Positions 1-5,234 of a stretch of 5,273 nt of DNA are shown here, one piece after another. The translations under genes were made by a program, and so were the position numbers. This DNA comes from Clostridia bacterium (GTDB taxonomy: Bacteria > Bacillota > Clostridia > Oscillospirales > CAG-272). Each line of letters starts with the position of its first letter. The stretch's first letter is position 1. The notes beneath the pieces are model-generated. The model was not told where the DNA came from. It did not search any database and was given only the letters and a program-made list of their open reading frames with translations. The stretch is taken from assembly GCA_900770145.1 (NCBI GenBank), contig CAAGJL010000033.1, forward strand, positions 1 through 5,273, read 5' to 3'.

Positions 1-40
1 ACTATCTTTTTCTTTTCTGCTCTGCAAATTCCAAACTTTT

Positions 41-92
41 ACAATCCCTCAGGCGCCTTTGGCGCCAGCTCCCTTTACACAAGGGAGCCTTT
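41..92 (-). repeat. double-hairpin intergenic repeat, copy 1
   Basis: Two hairpins lie back to back. GGCGCC-TTT-GGCGCC is at 52-66. GCTCCCTT (68-75) pairs with AAGGGAGC (81-88) around a 5-nt loop. Read on the minus strand the unit runs GGCTCCC, small hairpin, GGGAGCT, second hairpin, then TGAGGGATTGT. From memory this resembles a palindromic intergenic repeat common in Faecalibacterium and other Oscillospirales genomes; I cannot run the comparison. On the plus strand the second hairpin is followed by TTTTCTTGTTT, so it could also act as a weak terminator, although no plus-strand gene ends here. Confidence 0.6.
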
Positions 93-138
93 TCTTGTTT
101 GTGCGAACTCGCGGAGGGTGCACGCTTGCTCACCGTAG

Positions 139-157
139 GGGCGACCACTGGTTGCCC
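139..157. repeat. 8-bp hairpin in repeat cluster
   Basis: GGGCGACC (139-146) pairs with GGTTGCCC (150-157) around a 3-nt loop, with one G-T wobble. It lies between the two larger palindromic repeat units, inside GTAGGGGCGACC, a string I associate from memory with Clostridia intergenic repeats. No U-tract follows on either strand, so it is not an intrinsic terminator. Confidence 0.5.
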
Positions 158-183
158 ACCTGCTCTCGCTTGCTCCCCCACCC

Positions 184-250
184 GCTCCCGCGGGAGCTCC
201 TGTTGACGCAAAGCGTCAACGTCGGAGGGAGCCTTTGGGATTGTGCGAAC
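184..250 (+). repeat. double-hairpin intergenic repeat, copy 2
   Basis: GCTCCCGCGGGAGC (184-197) is a perfect 14-bp palindrome. It is followed by the hairpin GTTGACGC-AAA-GCGTCAAC (202-220, 8-bp stem), then GGAGGGAGCC and GGGATTGT (237-244). The order of parts matches the copy at 41-92 in the opposite orientation, including the end string GGGATTGT, which is the exact complement of ACAATCCC at 41-48. The string TTGTGCGAAC at 241-250 is also nearly repeated at 98-109. The stem sequence differs between copies while the architecture holds, as expected for a mobile palindromic repeat family. Confidence 0.6.
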
Positions 251-286
251 ATAGAGAGGGAAACCTGTCCTCCGTAGATGGCGGTG

Positions 287-305
287 GTTGTCGCTTTGCG
301 ACAAC
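287..305. repeat. 8-bp hairpin with TTT loop
   Basis: GTTGTCGC (287-294) and GCGACAAC (298-305) are perfect complements around TTT. The build (8-bp stem starting GTTG, 3-nt loop) is the same as the hairpin at 202-220, but four central bases differ in a compensated way. No U-tract follows on either strand. It is probably another member of the local repeat cluster. Confidence 0.55.
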
Positions 306-432
306 TCATATCCGCCCACTTCCATCCATTCCGAGATTTTGCGCGGATTCAATGCCTTTTGGGTCGCCTCGTATAATTTTTTTCAGGTTTTATCCATATT
401 GTACTCTTTTCCGGGGGTAGGCGGGGATGAGC

Positions 433-467
433 AATGAATAATGAATAGTGAAGAGTGAAGAGGTGAA
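433..467. repeat. heptanucleotide tandem repeat, five units
   Basis: Consecutive 7-mers AATGAAT, AATGAAT, AGTGAAG, AGTGAAG and AGGTGAA lie at 433-439, 440-446, 447-453, 454-460 and 461-467. The first two are identical to each other, as are the third and fourth. The array ends against the palindromic terminator at 466-503. Short heptamer arrays of this general type are known from cyanobacteria and also occur in Bacillota intergenic DNA. No coding or regulatory role is visible. Confidence 0.75.
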
Positions 468-503
468 AAAACGGCAAGCGTCAATTGACGCTTGCCGTTT
501 TTT
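466..503 (-). terminator. perfect palindromic terminator of tRNA-Trp
   Basis: Positions 466-484 and 485-503 are exact reverse complements, giving a 38-bp palindrome with no unpaired centre. The GC-rich part of the stem is ACGGCAAGCG / CGCTTGCCGT, with AATT or CAATTG as the probable folded loop. On the minus strand the stem is followed by six T residues, as in an intrinsic terminator, and it starts directly after the CCA end of the tRNA. Because it is symmetric, with T residues at 498-504 on the plus strand, it can terminate in both directions, but no plus-strand gene is seen upstream of it. Confidence 0.85.
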
Positions 504-579
504 TGGCGGGGGCGGGAGGACTCGAACCCACGACCCTTGGTTTTGGAGACCAGTACTCTACCAACTGAGCTACACCCCC
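504..579 (-). tRNA. tRNA-Trp (anticodon CCA)
   Basis: The 76-nt minus-strand sequence folds as a cloverleaf. The acceptor stem GGGGGTG / CGCCCCC has one wobble, the D arm is GCTC-AGTTGGTA-GAGT, the anticodon loop is CTCCAAA with CCA at 34-36, and the T loop is TTCGAGT. The discriminator is G73, as usual for bacterial tRNA-Trp, and the 3' CCA is encoded (504-506). It inserts tryptophan at UGG. Two positions do not pair: C27-A43 at the top of the anticodon stem and U50-C64 in the T stem; 51-63 and 10-25 are G-U. All identity features are intact and the gene has a strong promoter and a terminator, so I call it functional, but the mismatches are unusual. Confidence 0.93.
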
Positions 580-599
580 GTGCCTGAAACGCGAAAATT

Positions 600-628
600 A
601 TTATAGCACATCCTTTGGCAATTTGCAA
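600..628 (-). promoter_or_regulatory. sigma-A type promoter of tRNA-Trp
   Basis: On the minus strand TTGCAA (628-623) is followed after exactly 17 bp by a consensus TATAAT (605-600), with TG one base upstream of the -10 box (extended -10). The predicted start of transcription is near 593, about 14 nt before the tRNA. The tRNA can therefore be made independently of the hemW operon upstream. Confidence 0.85.
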
Positions 629-681
629 GCCTTTTTTGAAAAATATTATATTTCTCCCGACAAAGCCGCGTTTTTTCTGTG

Positions 682-701
682 CGCTCCGCGCCCGCGGAGC
701 G
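682..701. repeat. GC-rich 9-bp hairpin
   Basis: CGCTCCGCG (682-690) and CGCGGAGCG (693-701) are perfect complements with two bases between them, so the folded loop is about four bases. No U-tract follows on the minus strand (GCACAGAAAAAA comes next) or on the plus strand, so it is not a standard intrinsic terminator for hemW. It adjoins the tandem repeat at 712-819. Confidence 0.5.
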
Positions 702-711
702 GCGGGTGCGG

Positions 712-819
712 GGGCGCGGAGTATGCCGGAGGACGGACGCGAAGTACGCCGGGAGGCAAGTGCGGCGGGCGCGGAGTATGCCGGAGGGCGGACGCGAAGT
801 ACGCCGGGGGCAAGTGCGG
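712..819. repeat. tandem duplication of about 55 bp with nested half-repeats
   Basis: Unit A (712-766) and unit B (starting at 767, to about 819) align with only two differences: an A/G substitution (GGAGGACGG versus GGAGGGCGG) and a one-base deletion (CCGGGAGG versus CCGGGGG). Inside each unit the core GCGGAGTATGCCGG (716 and 771) recurs 23 bp later as GCGAAGTACGCCGG (739 and 794), so the array is built of four related half-units. A possible weaker fifth, GCAGAGCACGCGGGG, lies at 821-835, directly before the hemW stop codon. Open frames run through it on both strands, giving proline-, arginine- or alanine-rich low-complexity peptides that I do not consider genes. Confidence 0.8.
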
Positions 820-835
820 GGCAGAGCACGCGGGG

Positions 836-1981
836 TTACACTTCGCCGAAATCCAACCAGTCGGAAAGGATGGCGTTACTGACGCGAAAGCCTTTTTCGG
901 TAAAGGCAATCCGCCCGTTGCTTCTTGCGAGAAATCCGGCGGCAATCAAAGGCGAAAAATCGCCGTATGCCGTTTCCATTCCGGTGCCGAACCGGCGGGC
1001 AAAGTCCGCCTCCTCCACGCCGTTGGAAAGGCGCATACGAAGCATGACGTATTCGTCCTGCTCCTCTTTTCCCCCCACACGGTGTGCGTTTTGGCAAAGG
1101 GATGCCCACGCCCCCTCGTCTGCCGCGGCAAGGTAACCGGTGAGATCGCGCGGGGTCTCAAAACGGACGTTTTCAAAAAAGGAGTGCGCGCCGGGGCCAA
1201 ACCCCAGATAGGGGGAACGAAGCCAATAGCGCAGATTGTGTTTTGATTCATACCCCGGCAGGGCAAAATTGCTGATTTCATAGTGGCAGTATCCGGCGCC
1301 GGTCAGAGTTTTTATCGCCGTTTGCCAGATTTCTTCTTCCGCGTCCTCCCCCGGCAAGGAAAGGGTGGCGCGCTCGCGGTAAAAGGGCGTTCCCTCCTCA
1401 ATCCGCAGGCTGTAAACCGAAAGATGCGGGAGGTGCAGTGAGAGCATTTCCCCCAGCGTGGCGGCAAACGAGGCGGGCGACTGCCCGGGAATACCAACCA
1501 TCAGATCAGCGCTGAGATTGGAAAACCCGGCGGCAATTACCCCCTTTACGGTATGTAAAAAGTCGCTTTTGGTGTGCCTTCTGCCAAGGGCGCGCAGTTC
1601 CCCGTCGTCAAGGCTTTGCGCCCCGATACTCAGGCGATTTACGCCTGCCGAAAGCAGTTCGGTCGCCTTTTGTCCGTCCACCGTGGCAGGGTTTGCCTCC
1701 GCGGTGATCTCCGCACCGGGCAAAATGGTAAAATACCCCCTTACGGTATGCAAAATGCGGGCAAAATCCGCCCCGTCAAGGATGGTGGGCGTGCCCCCGC
1801 CGAAGTAAACCGTATCCACCGCATACCCCGCCGCGCGGGGGGCAACGGCGGCAAGATGGCGGCAGAGCGCCTCCACGTACGCTTTCCGCGTTTTTTCCGG
1901 GTAAGCGCCCGAATAAAAATCGCAATAGCGGCACTTCCCGAGGCAAAACGGGATGTGCAGGTACAGCCCCAGCGTCTCCAT
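836..1981 (-). CDS. hemW: radical SAM heme chaperone HemW
   Basis: This 381-residue protein matches the usual HemW length (E. coli about 378). HemW is a cytosolic radical-SAM protein that binds heme and delivers it to target proteins; it was long misnamed oxygen-independent coproporphyrinogen oxidase. Visible motifs are C13-x3-C17-x2-C20 for the 4Fe-4S cluster, GGGTP at 61-65, E95-x-N-P98, NRLSIGAQS at 115-123 and DLMVGIPGQ at 159-167. The HemW-typical YEISNFALPG and GPGAHSF segments and a C-terminal HemN-C domain follow. Residue 22 is Phe where true HemN enzymes have a fourth Cys, which favours HemW. The ATG at 1981 is chosen because LYLHIPFC follows at once and the stop codon of lepA overlaps it (TGATG). 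A longer open frame reaches 2122 but lies inside lepA. The Shine-Dalgarno site is weak, so translation is probably coupled to lepA. Confidence 0.95.
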   Translation of the reverse strand: METLGLYLHIPFCLGKCRYCDFYSGAYPEKTRKAYVEALCRHLAAVAPRAAGYAVDTVYFGGGTPTILDGADFARILHTVRGYFTILPGAEITAEANPATVDGQKATELLSAGVNRLSIGAQSLDDGELRALGRRHTKSDFLHTVKGVIAAGFSNLSADLMVGIPGQSPASFAATLGEMLSLHLPHLSVYSLRIEEGTPFYRERATLSLPGEDAEEEIWQTAIKTLTGAGYCHYEISNFALPGYESKHNLRYWLRSPYLGFGPGAHSFFENVRFETPRDLTGYLAAADEGAWASLCQNAHRVGGKEEQDEYVMLRMRLSNGVEEADFARRFGTGMETAYGDFSPLIAAGFLARSNGRIAFTEKGFRVSNAILSDWLDFGEV

Positions 1982-3795
1982 CAGGTCTCGTCGTCCAGTT
2001 TCAGCACCGCCATAAACGCCTCCGGCGAAATCTGCACGGAGCCGAGTTGACGCATCTTCTTTTTGCCCTCTTTCTGCTTTTCCAGCAGTTTTTTCTTTCT
2101 CGTGATGTCGCCGCCGTAGCACTTGGCAAGCACGTCCTTGCGCATGGCTTTCACGGTCTCACGGGCGATAATCTTGCCCCCGATCGCCGCCTGAATCGGC
2201 ACTTCAAAGAGCTGGCGCGGGATGTTGTCTTTCAGTTTTTCCGCAATTTTTCTGGCGCGTGCATAGGCTTTTTCCTCGTGCACGATGAAAGACAGCGCGT
2301 CCACCTGGTCGCCGTTGAGCAGGAAATCCAGTTTCACCAGTTTGCTGTCAAAATAGCCCTCCAACTCGTAGTCCAGCGAGGCGTACCCGCGGGAGCGGCT
2401 TTTCAGTGCATCAAAAAAGTCATAAATAATCTCGTTGAGGGGCAGGCGGTAATGCAGTTCCACCCGCTTGGTATCCAGATATTTCATATCAAGAAACTCG
2501 CCGCGCCGATCCTGGCACAAATCCATCAAGCCCCCCACAAACTCGGAGGGAGTGATGATGGAGGCGCGCACAATCGGCTCTTTGGCGGTCTCGATCTCGG
2601 TAGGGTCGGGGTAGTTGGTCGGGTTGTCGATGTACACCGTTTCACCGTTCCGTTTCGTAATTTCATAGATAACGCTGGGTGCGGTGGTGATGAGATCGAG
2701 GTTGAACTCCCGTTCCAGCCGTTCCTCAATAATCTCCATATGCAGCAGCCCCAAAAAGCCGCAACGGTAACCAAAGCCGAGCGCGACGGAGGTTTCCGGC
2801 TCAAAGGAGAGTGCCGCGTCATTGAGTTGCAGTTTCTCCAATGCGTCCCGCAGGTCGCCGTATCTCGACCCGTCCGCGGGGTAAATGCCCGCGTACACCA
2901 TCGGCTGTACCGCTTTGAAACCGGGGCACGGGGTGGCGGTGGGCTGATCCGCTTTGGTCACGGTGTCGCCCACGCGGGTGTCGCCCACGCTTTTGATGGA
3001 GGCGGTGATATAGCCAACCTCGCCGGCGCGAAGCACCTCGCCCTTCTGCAAGCCGAACGGCTCCATATAACCGACTTCCACCACCTCAAAGGTCTTGCCG
3101 GTGCTCATCAGTTTCATCGTATCCCCGGCGCGCAGACTCCCGTCCATCACCCGCACGTATACCACCACGCCCAGGTAACTGTCGTAATACGAGTCAAAAA
3201 TCAGCGCTTTGAGGGGTGCGTTTTCGTCACCTGCGGGCGCCGGAATATCGCTCACCACGTGGGTCAGCACGTCCGGGATGTTCAGCCCCATTTTGGCGGA
3301 GACGGCGGGGCACCCCTCGGCGGGGATGCCGATCACGTCCTCAATTTCCTTGCGTGTGCCCTCAATATCGGCGGAGGCAAGGTCGATTTTGTTGATCACG
3401 GGCAGAATTTCCAGCCCTGCGTCCACCGCAAGGTACGCGTTGGCAAGCGTCTGCGCCTCGATGCCCTGCGTGGCGTCCACGACCAAAAGCGCCCCCTCGC
3501 AGGCGTTGAGCGAGCGGGAGACCTCATAGTTAAAGTCCACGTGGCCGGGGGTGTCAATCAGGTTCAGAACATAATGTTCTCCGTCCGGCGCCTGATAGTT
3601 CAGCCGCACGGCGCGCGCCTTGATGGTGATGCCGCGCTCACGCTCCAAGTCCATATTGTCCAGCACCTGCTCCTCCATGTCGCGCTTGGCAACGGTTTGC
3701 GTGGCTTCCAGAAGCCTGTCGGCAAGCGTGGATTTGCCGTGGTCAATATGGGCGATAATCGAAAAATTGCGGATGTGCGATTGCCTTTCGGTCAC
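1981..3795 (-). CDS. lepA: elongation factor 4 (LepA) GTPase
   Basis: This 604-residue protein is full length for LepA/EF4 (E. coli 599). It is a ribosome-binding translational GTPase implicated in back-translocation, initiation or ribosome assembly; its precise role is debated. The GTPase motifs are complete: P-loop AHIDHGKS at 15-22, switch I RGITI at 54-58, DTPGH at 81-85 with catalytic His85, NKID at 135-138 and SAK at 166-168. Domain II, the EF-G-like domains III and V, and the LepA-specific C-terminal domain follow (CYGGDITRKKKLLEKQKEGK near the end). The start is GTG at 3795, supported by AGAGAGG seven bases upstream and by the family-typical beginning MTERQSHIRNFSIIAHIDHG. It is the first gene of an operon with hemW and has its own extended -10 promoter. 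Nothing in the sequence suggests loss of function. Confidence 0.98.
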   Translation of the reverse strand: MTERQSHIRNFSIIAHIDHGKSTLADRLLEATQTVAKRDMEEQVLDNMDLERERGITIKARAVRLNYQAPDGEHYVLNLIDTPGHVDFNYEVSRSLNACEGALLVVDATQGIEAQTLANAYLAVDAGLEILPVINKIDLASADIEGTRKEIEDVIGIPAEGCPAVSAKMGLNIPDVLTHVVSDIPAPAGDENAPLKALIFDSYYDSYLGVVVYVRVMDGSLRAGDTMKLMSTGKTFEVVEVGYMEPFGLQKGEVLRAGEVGYITASIKSVGDTRVGDTVTKADQPTATPCPGFKAVQPMVYAGIYPADGSRYGDLRDALEKLQLNDAALSFEPETSVALGFGYRCGFLGLLHMEIIEERLEREFNLDLITTAPSVIYEITKRNGETVYIDNPTNYPDPTEIETAKEPIVRASIITPSEFVGGLMDLCQDRRGEFLDMKYLDTKRVELHYRLPLNEIIYDFFDALKSRSRGYASLDYELEGYFDSKLVKLDFLLNGDQVDALSFIVHEEKAYARARKIAEKLKDNIPRQLFEVPIQAAIGGKIIARETVKAMRKDVLAKCYGGDITRKKKLLEKQKEGKKKMRQLGSVQISPEAFMAVLKLDDET

Positions 3796-3802
3796 GGTGA
3801 TA

Positions 3803-3809
3803 CCTCTCT
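3803..3809 (-). promoter_or_regulatory. ribosome binding site deciding the GTG start of lepA
   Basis: On the minus strand AGAGAGG stands seven bases before GTG (3795-3793). No ATG in frame lies nearby, and the residues after this GTG match the normal LepA N-terminus, so the site supports a GTG start. Confidence 0.8.
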
Positions 3810-3836
3810 TTTCGGGATTGTCTGTTTATTCATTTT

Positions 3837-3865
3837 ATTATACCATTTTTCCCGCCCTCAGGCAA
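3837..3865 (-). promoter_or_regulatory. sigma-A type promoter of lepA-hemW
   Basis: On the minus strand TTGCCT (3865-3860) and TATAAT (3842-3837) are 17 bp apart, with TG one base before the -10 box. The start of transcription should fall near 3830, giving a leader of about 35 nt. An A/T tract at 3875-3886 (seven A then five T) lies just upstream of the -35 box, where an UP element would bind the alpha subunit. Confidence 0.85.
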
Positions 3866-3943
3866 GCCCCGCGCAAAAAAATTTTTACCCCGGTGTCGGC
3901 AGCAAAAACAGCAAAGTTTGTCGGGTTTTTTGCCTGAAATGTC

Positions 3944-3972
3944 TTGCAAAACAGCACATTTTATCTTATAAT
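3944..3972 (+). promoter_or_regulatory. sigma-A type promoter of the oxidoreductase gene
   Basis: TTGCAA (3944-3949) and TATAAT (3967-3972) are 17 bp apart. The predicted start of transcription is near 3979, about 22 nt before the ATG. It is divergent from the lepA promoter, with about 78 bp between the two -35 boxes, enough room for a shared regulator, although none is evident. An 8-bp inverted repeat with arms at 3858-3865 and 3930-3937 lies between them. Confidence 0.85.
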
Positions 3973-3986
3973 GAAATCAATTCCGG

Positions 3987-3995
3987 AAAGGAGGT
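3987..3995 (+). promoter_or_regulatory. near-perfect Shine-Dalgarno site
   Basis: AAAGGAGGT complements the 16S rRNA 3' end over its full core and stands six bases before the ATG at 4002, which fixes that start. It predicts strong translation. Confidence 0.9.
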
Positions 3996-4001
3996 CTTTT
4001 T

Positions 4002-5087
4002 ATGAGCAATACAAACGGTAAGAAAACCTGTGTGGTGGTAGGTTACGGCGGCATGGGCGGCTGGCACACGCGCCACATTCTGGAGGCAGGGGCAGTAAAC
4101 CTTGCCGGGATTTATGATATTAAAGAGGAGCGCCGCGCGCTTGCCGAGGAAAACGGCATCCACGCGTACCCTACCTTTGAGGCGGTGCTTGCAGACCCTG
4201 CGGTGGATTTTATCACCATCGCCACGCCGAATGAGTTCCACAAGCCGCTTGCCATCGCGGCGCTTCGCGCGGGCAAGCACGTGATTTCCGAAAAGCCGGT
4301 CACGCTTTCTTCCGCCGATCTTGCCGAAATCTGCGCTGTGGCAAACGAGTGCGGCAAACTGTTTACCGCGCACCAGAATCGCCGTTGGGACTGCGACTAC
4401 CGCATGACCCGTGAGGCGTATCACTCCGGCAAGTTGGGGCAAGTAACCTCTGTGGAATCCCGCTATCAGGGCTCCCGCGGCATCCCCGGCGACTGGCGGG
4501 GCAAAAAAGAGCACGGCGGCGGTATGATTTACGACTGGGGCGTGCACCTGATTGACCAGATGCTGGGCATTGTGGACGACCGGAAGATTGAAAAGGTCTA
4601 CTGCCGGTGCGACCATATCACCAACAAAGAAGTAGATGACGGTTTCAAACTGGATCTGTATTTCGAGGGCGACCTCACCGCGCGCATCGAGGTGGGCACC
4701 ACCAACTTCATCTCGCTCCCCCGTTTCTATATCACGGGCGTGAACGGCACCGGCTGTGTGAATGACTGGAAAGACGCGTGCCGCCTGGTGCTTTGCCGTT
4801 CCTGGGAGGATAAGGACGTTGCGCCGGTGGTGACCTCCGCCGGGTTTACCAAAACCATGGCGCCGAGAGACGAAAAGACCACCAAAGAGGAGTGGATCCC
4901 CCGCCCGGAGCTGGACGTACACGATTTTTACCGCAATTTTGCCGCCGCGATAGACGGCAAAGCCACGCAGTACGTCACGCACGAGCAGCTGATGCGCTCC
5001 ATGAAAGTGATGGAAGCGGCATTTCGTTCCGACGCGGCGGGCGCTCCCGTGGAAATCGACGACCGGATCGTGCCGAGAGAGTTTTAA
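4002..5087 (+). CDS. Gfo/Idh/MocA family NAD(P)-dependent oxidoreductase
   Basis: This 361-residue cytosolic protein probably oxidises or reduces a sugar, inositol or related polyol. The N-terminal Rossmann fold carries VVVGYGGMGGWH (11-22), and an acidic D39 at the end of the second strand suggests NAD rather than NADP. The family mark EKP is at 97-99. The central (beta/alpha) domain has GGGMIYDWGVHLIDQ at 172-186. By comparison with Bacillus inositol dehydrogenase (Lys97, Asp172, His176), the likely catalytic residues are K98, D178 and H182. The C-terminal DFYRNFAAAIDG segment is also family-like. Length is normal and there is no signal peptide. It has its own promoter and a strong ribosome binding site, and no other gene follows it in the window, so context does not reveal the substrate. 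The family call is firm; the reaction is not known. Confidence 0.95.
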   Translation: MSNTNGKKTCVVVGYGGMGGWHTRHILEAGAVNLAGIYDIKEERRALAEENGIHAYPTFEAVLADPAVDFITIATPNEFHKPLAIAALRAGKHVISEKPVTLSSADLAEICAVANECGKLFTAHQNRRWDCDYRMTREAYHSGKLGQVTSVESRYQGSRGIPGDWRGKKEHGGGMIYDWGVHLIDQMLGIVDDRKIEKVYCRCDHITNKEVDDGFKLDLYFEGDLTARIEVGTTNFISLPRFYITGVNGTGCVNDWKDACRLVLCRSWEDKDVAPVVTSAGFTKTMAPRDEKTTKEEWIPRPELDVHDFYRNFAAAIDGKATQYVTHEQLMRSMKVMEAAFRSDAAGAPVEIDDRIVPREF

Positions 5088-5100
5088 CGCAAAGCCGCAA

Positions 5101-5142
5101 CCCTGATTTTCCAGCGTCGGTTGCCGAAAAGTTTTTGCGGGG
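5101..5142. repeat. degenerate 42-bp direct repeat, copy 1
   Basis: Positions 5101-5142 match 5191-5232 at 32 of 42 bases by eye, without gaps. The best-conserved stretch is AAAAGTTTTT (5127-5136), preceded in both copies by a related GC-rich stretch ending in TGCC. It begins 13 bases after the oxidoreductase stop codon. It is followed by a small hairpin GCACC-TTGC-GGTGC (5142-5155). No U-tract follows, so it is not an obvious terminator. Confidence 0.65.
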
Positions 5143-5190
5143 CACCTTGCGGTGCGGCTGATAGGCTGACGCGTTACTTTGGGTGCGTTC

Positions 5191-5232
5191 GCCTGACATT
5201 CCGGCGCCGGCTGCCCAAAAGTTTTTAGGGGA
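5191..5232. repeat. degenerate 42-bp direct repeat, copy 2
   Basis: This second copy lies exactly 90 bp after the first. It contains the perfect palindrome CCGGCGCCGG (5201-5210), which is only partly kept in copy 1, and the shared AAAAGTTTTT (5217-5226). Its end runs into a further short direct repeat, GGGGATTTT at 5228-5236 and again at 5240-5248. Confidence 0.65.
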
Positions 5233-5234
5233 TT

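Larger units (their letters stand above)
1..465. other. non-coding region rich in short repeats
   Basis: No convincing gene is seen here on either strand. The open frames present are short, have no recognisable domain, no good ribosome binding site, and run across hairpins and tandem repeats, so I treat them as chance. The content is a pyrimidine-rich start (1-45), a series of hairpins from 52 to 305, an unremarkable AT-richer stretch (306-430) and heptamer repeats (433-467). A TATAAT hexamer at 372-377 has no matching -35 box. The repeats are listed separately. Confidence 0.75.

Noticed and set aside
372..377. TATAAT hexamer as a plus-strand promoter
   Set aside because: No acceptable -35 box lies 16-18 bp upstream and no gene lies downstream on that strand before the terminator.
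712..835. CRISPR array
   Set aside because: The units are directly adjacent with no unique spacers and only two full copies, and no cas gene is present.
623..1246. Plus-strand open frame of 207 codons over the tandem repeat and the hemW 3' end
   Set aside because: It begins inside the tRNA-Trp promoter, is built partly of tandem repeat, and otherwise is antisense to hemW.
1982..2122. Upstream extension of hemW by 47 codons
   Set aside because: It lies wholly within lepA in another frame, is basic and unlike any HemW N-terminus, and the ATG at 1981 gives the normal family start.
2047..4005. Long plus-strand open frame of 652 codons opposite lepA
   Set aside because: It is the antisense of a complete, conserved lepA gene and extends across the lepA promoter. 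Its product is a low-complexity, His- and Gly-rich sequence with no domain. Long antisense frames are expected with GC-rich third positions.
3966..4982. Minus-strand open frame of 338 codons opposite the oxidoreductase
   Set aside because: It mirrors a well-supported family gene with its own promoter and ribosome binding site, and its product has no recognisable motifs.
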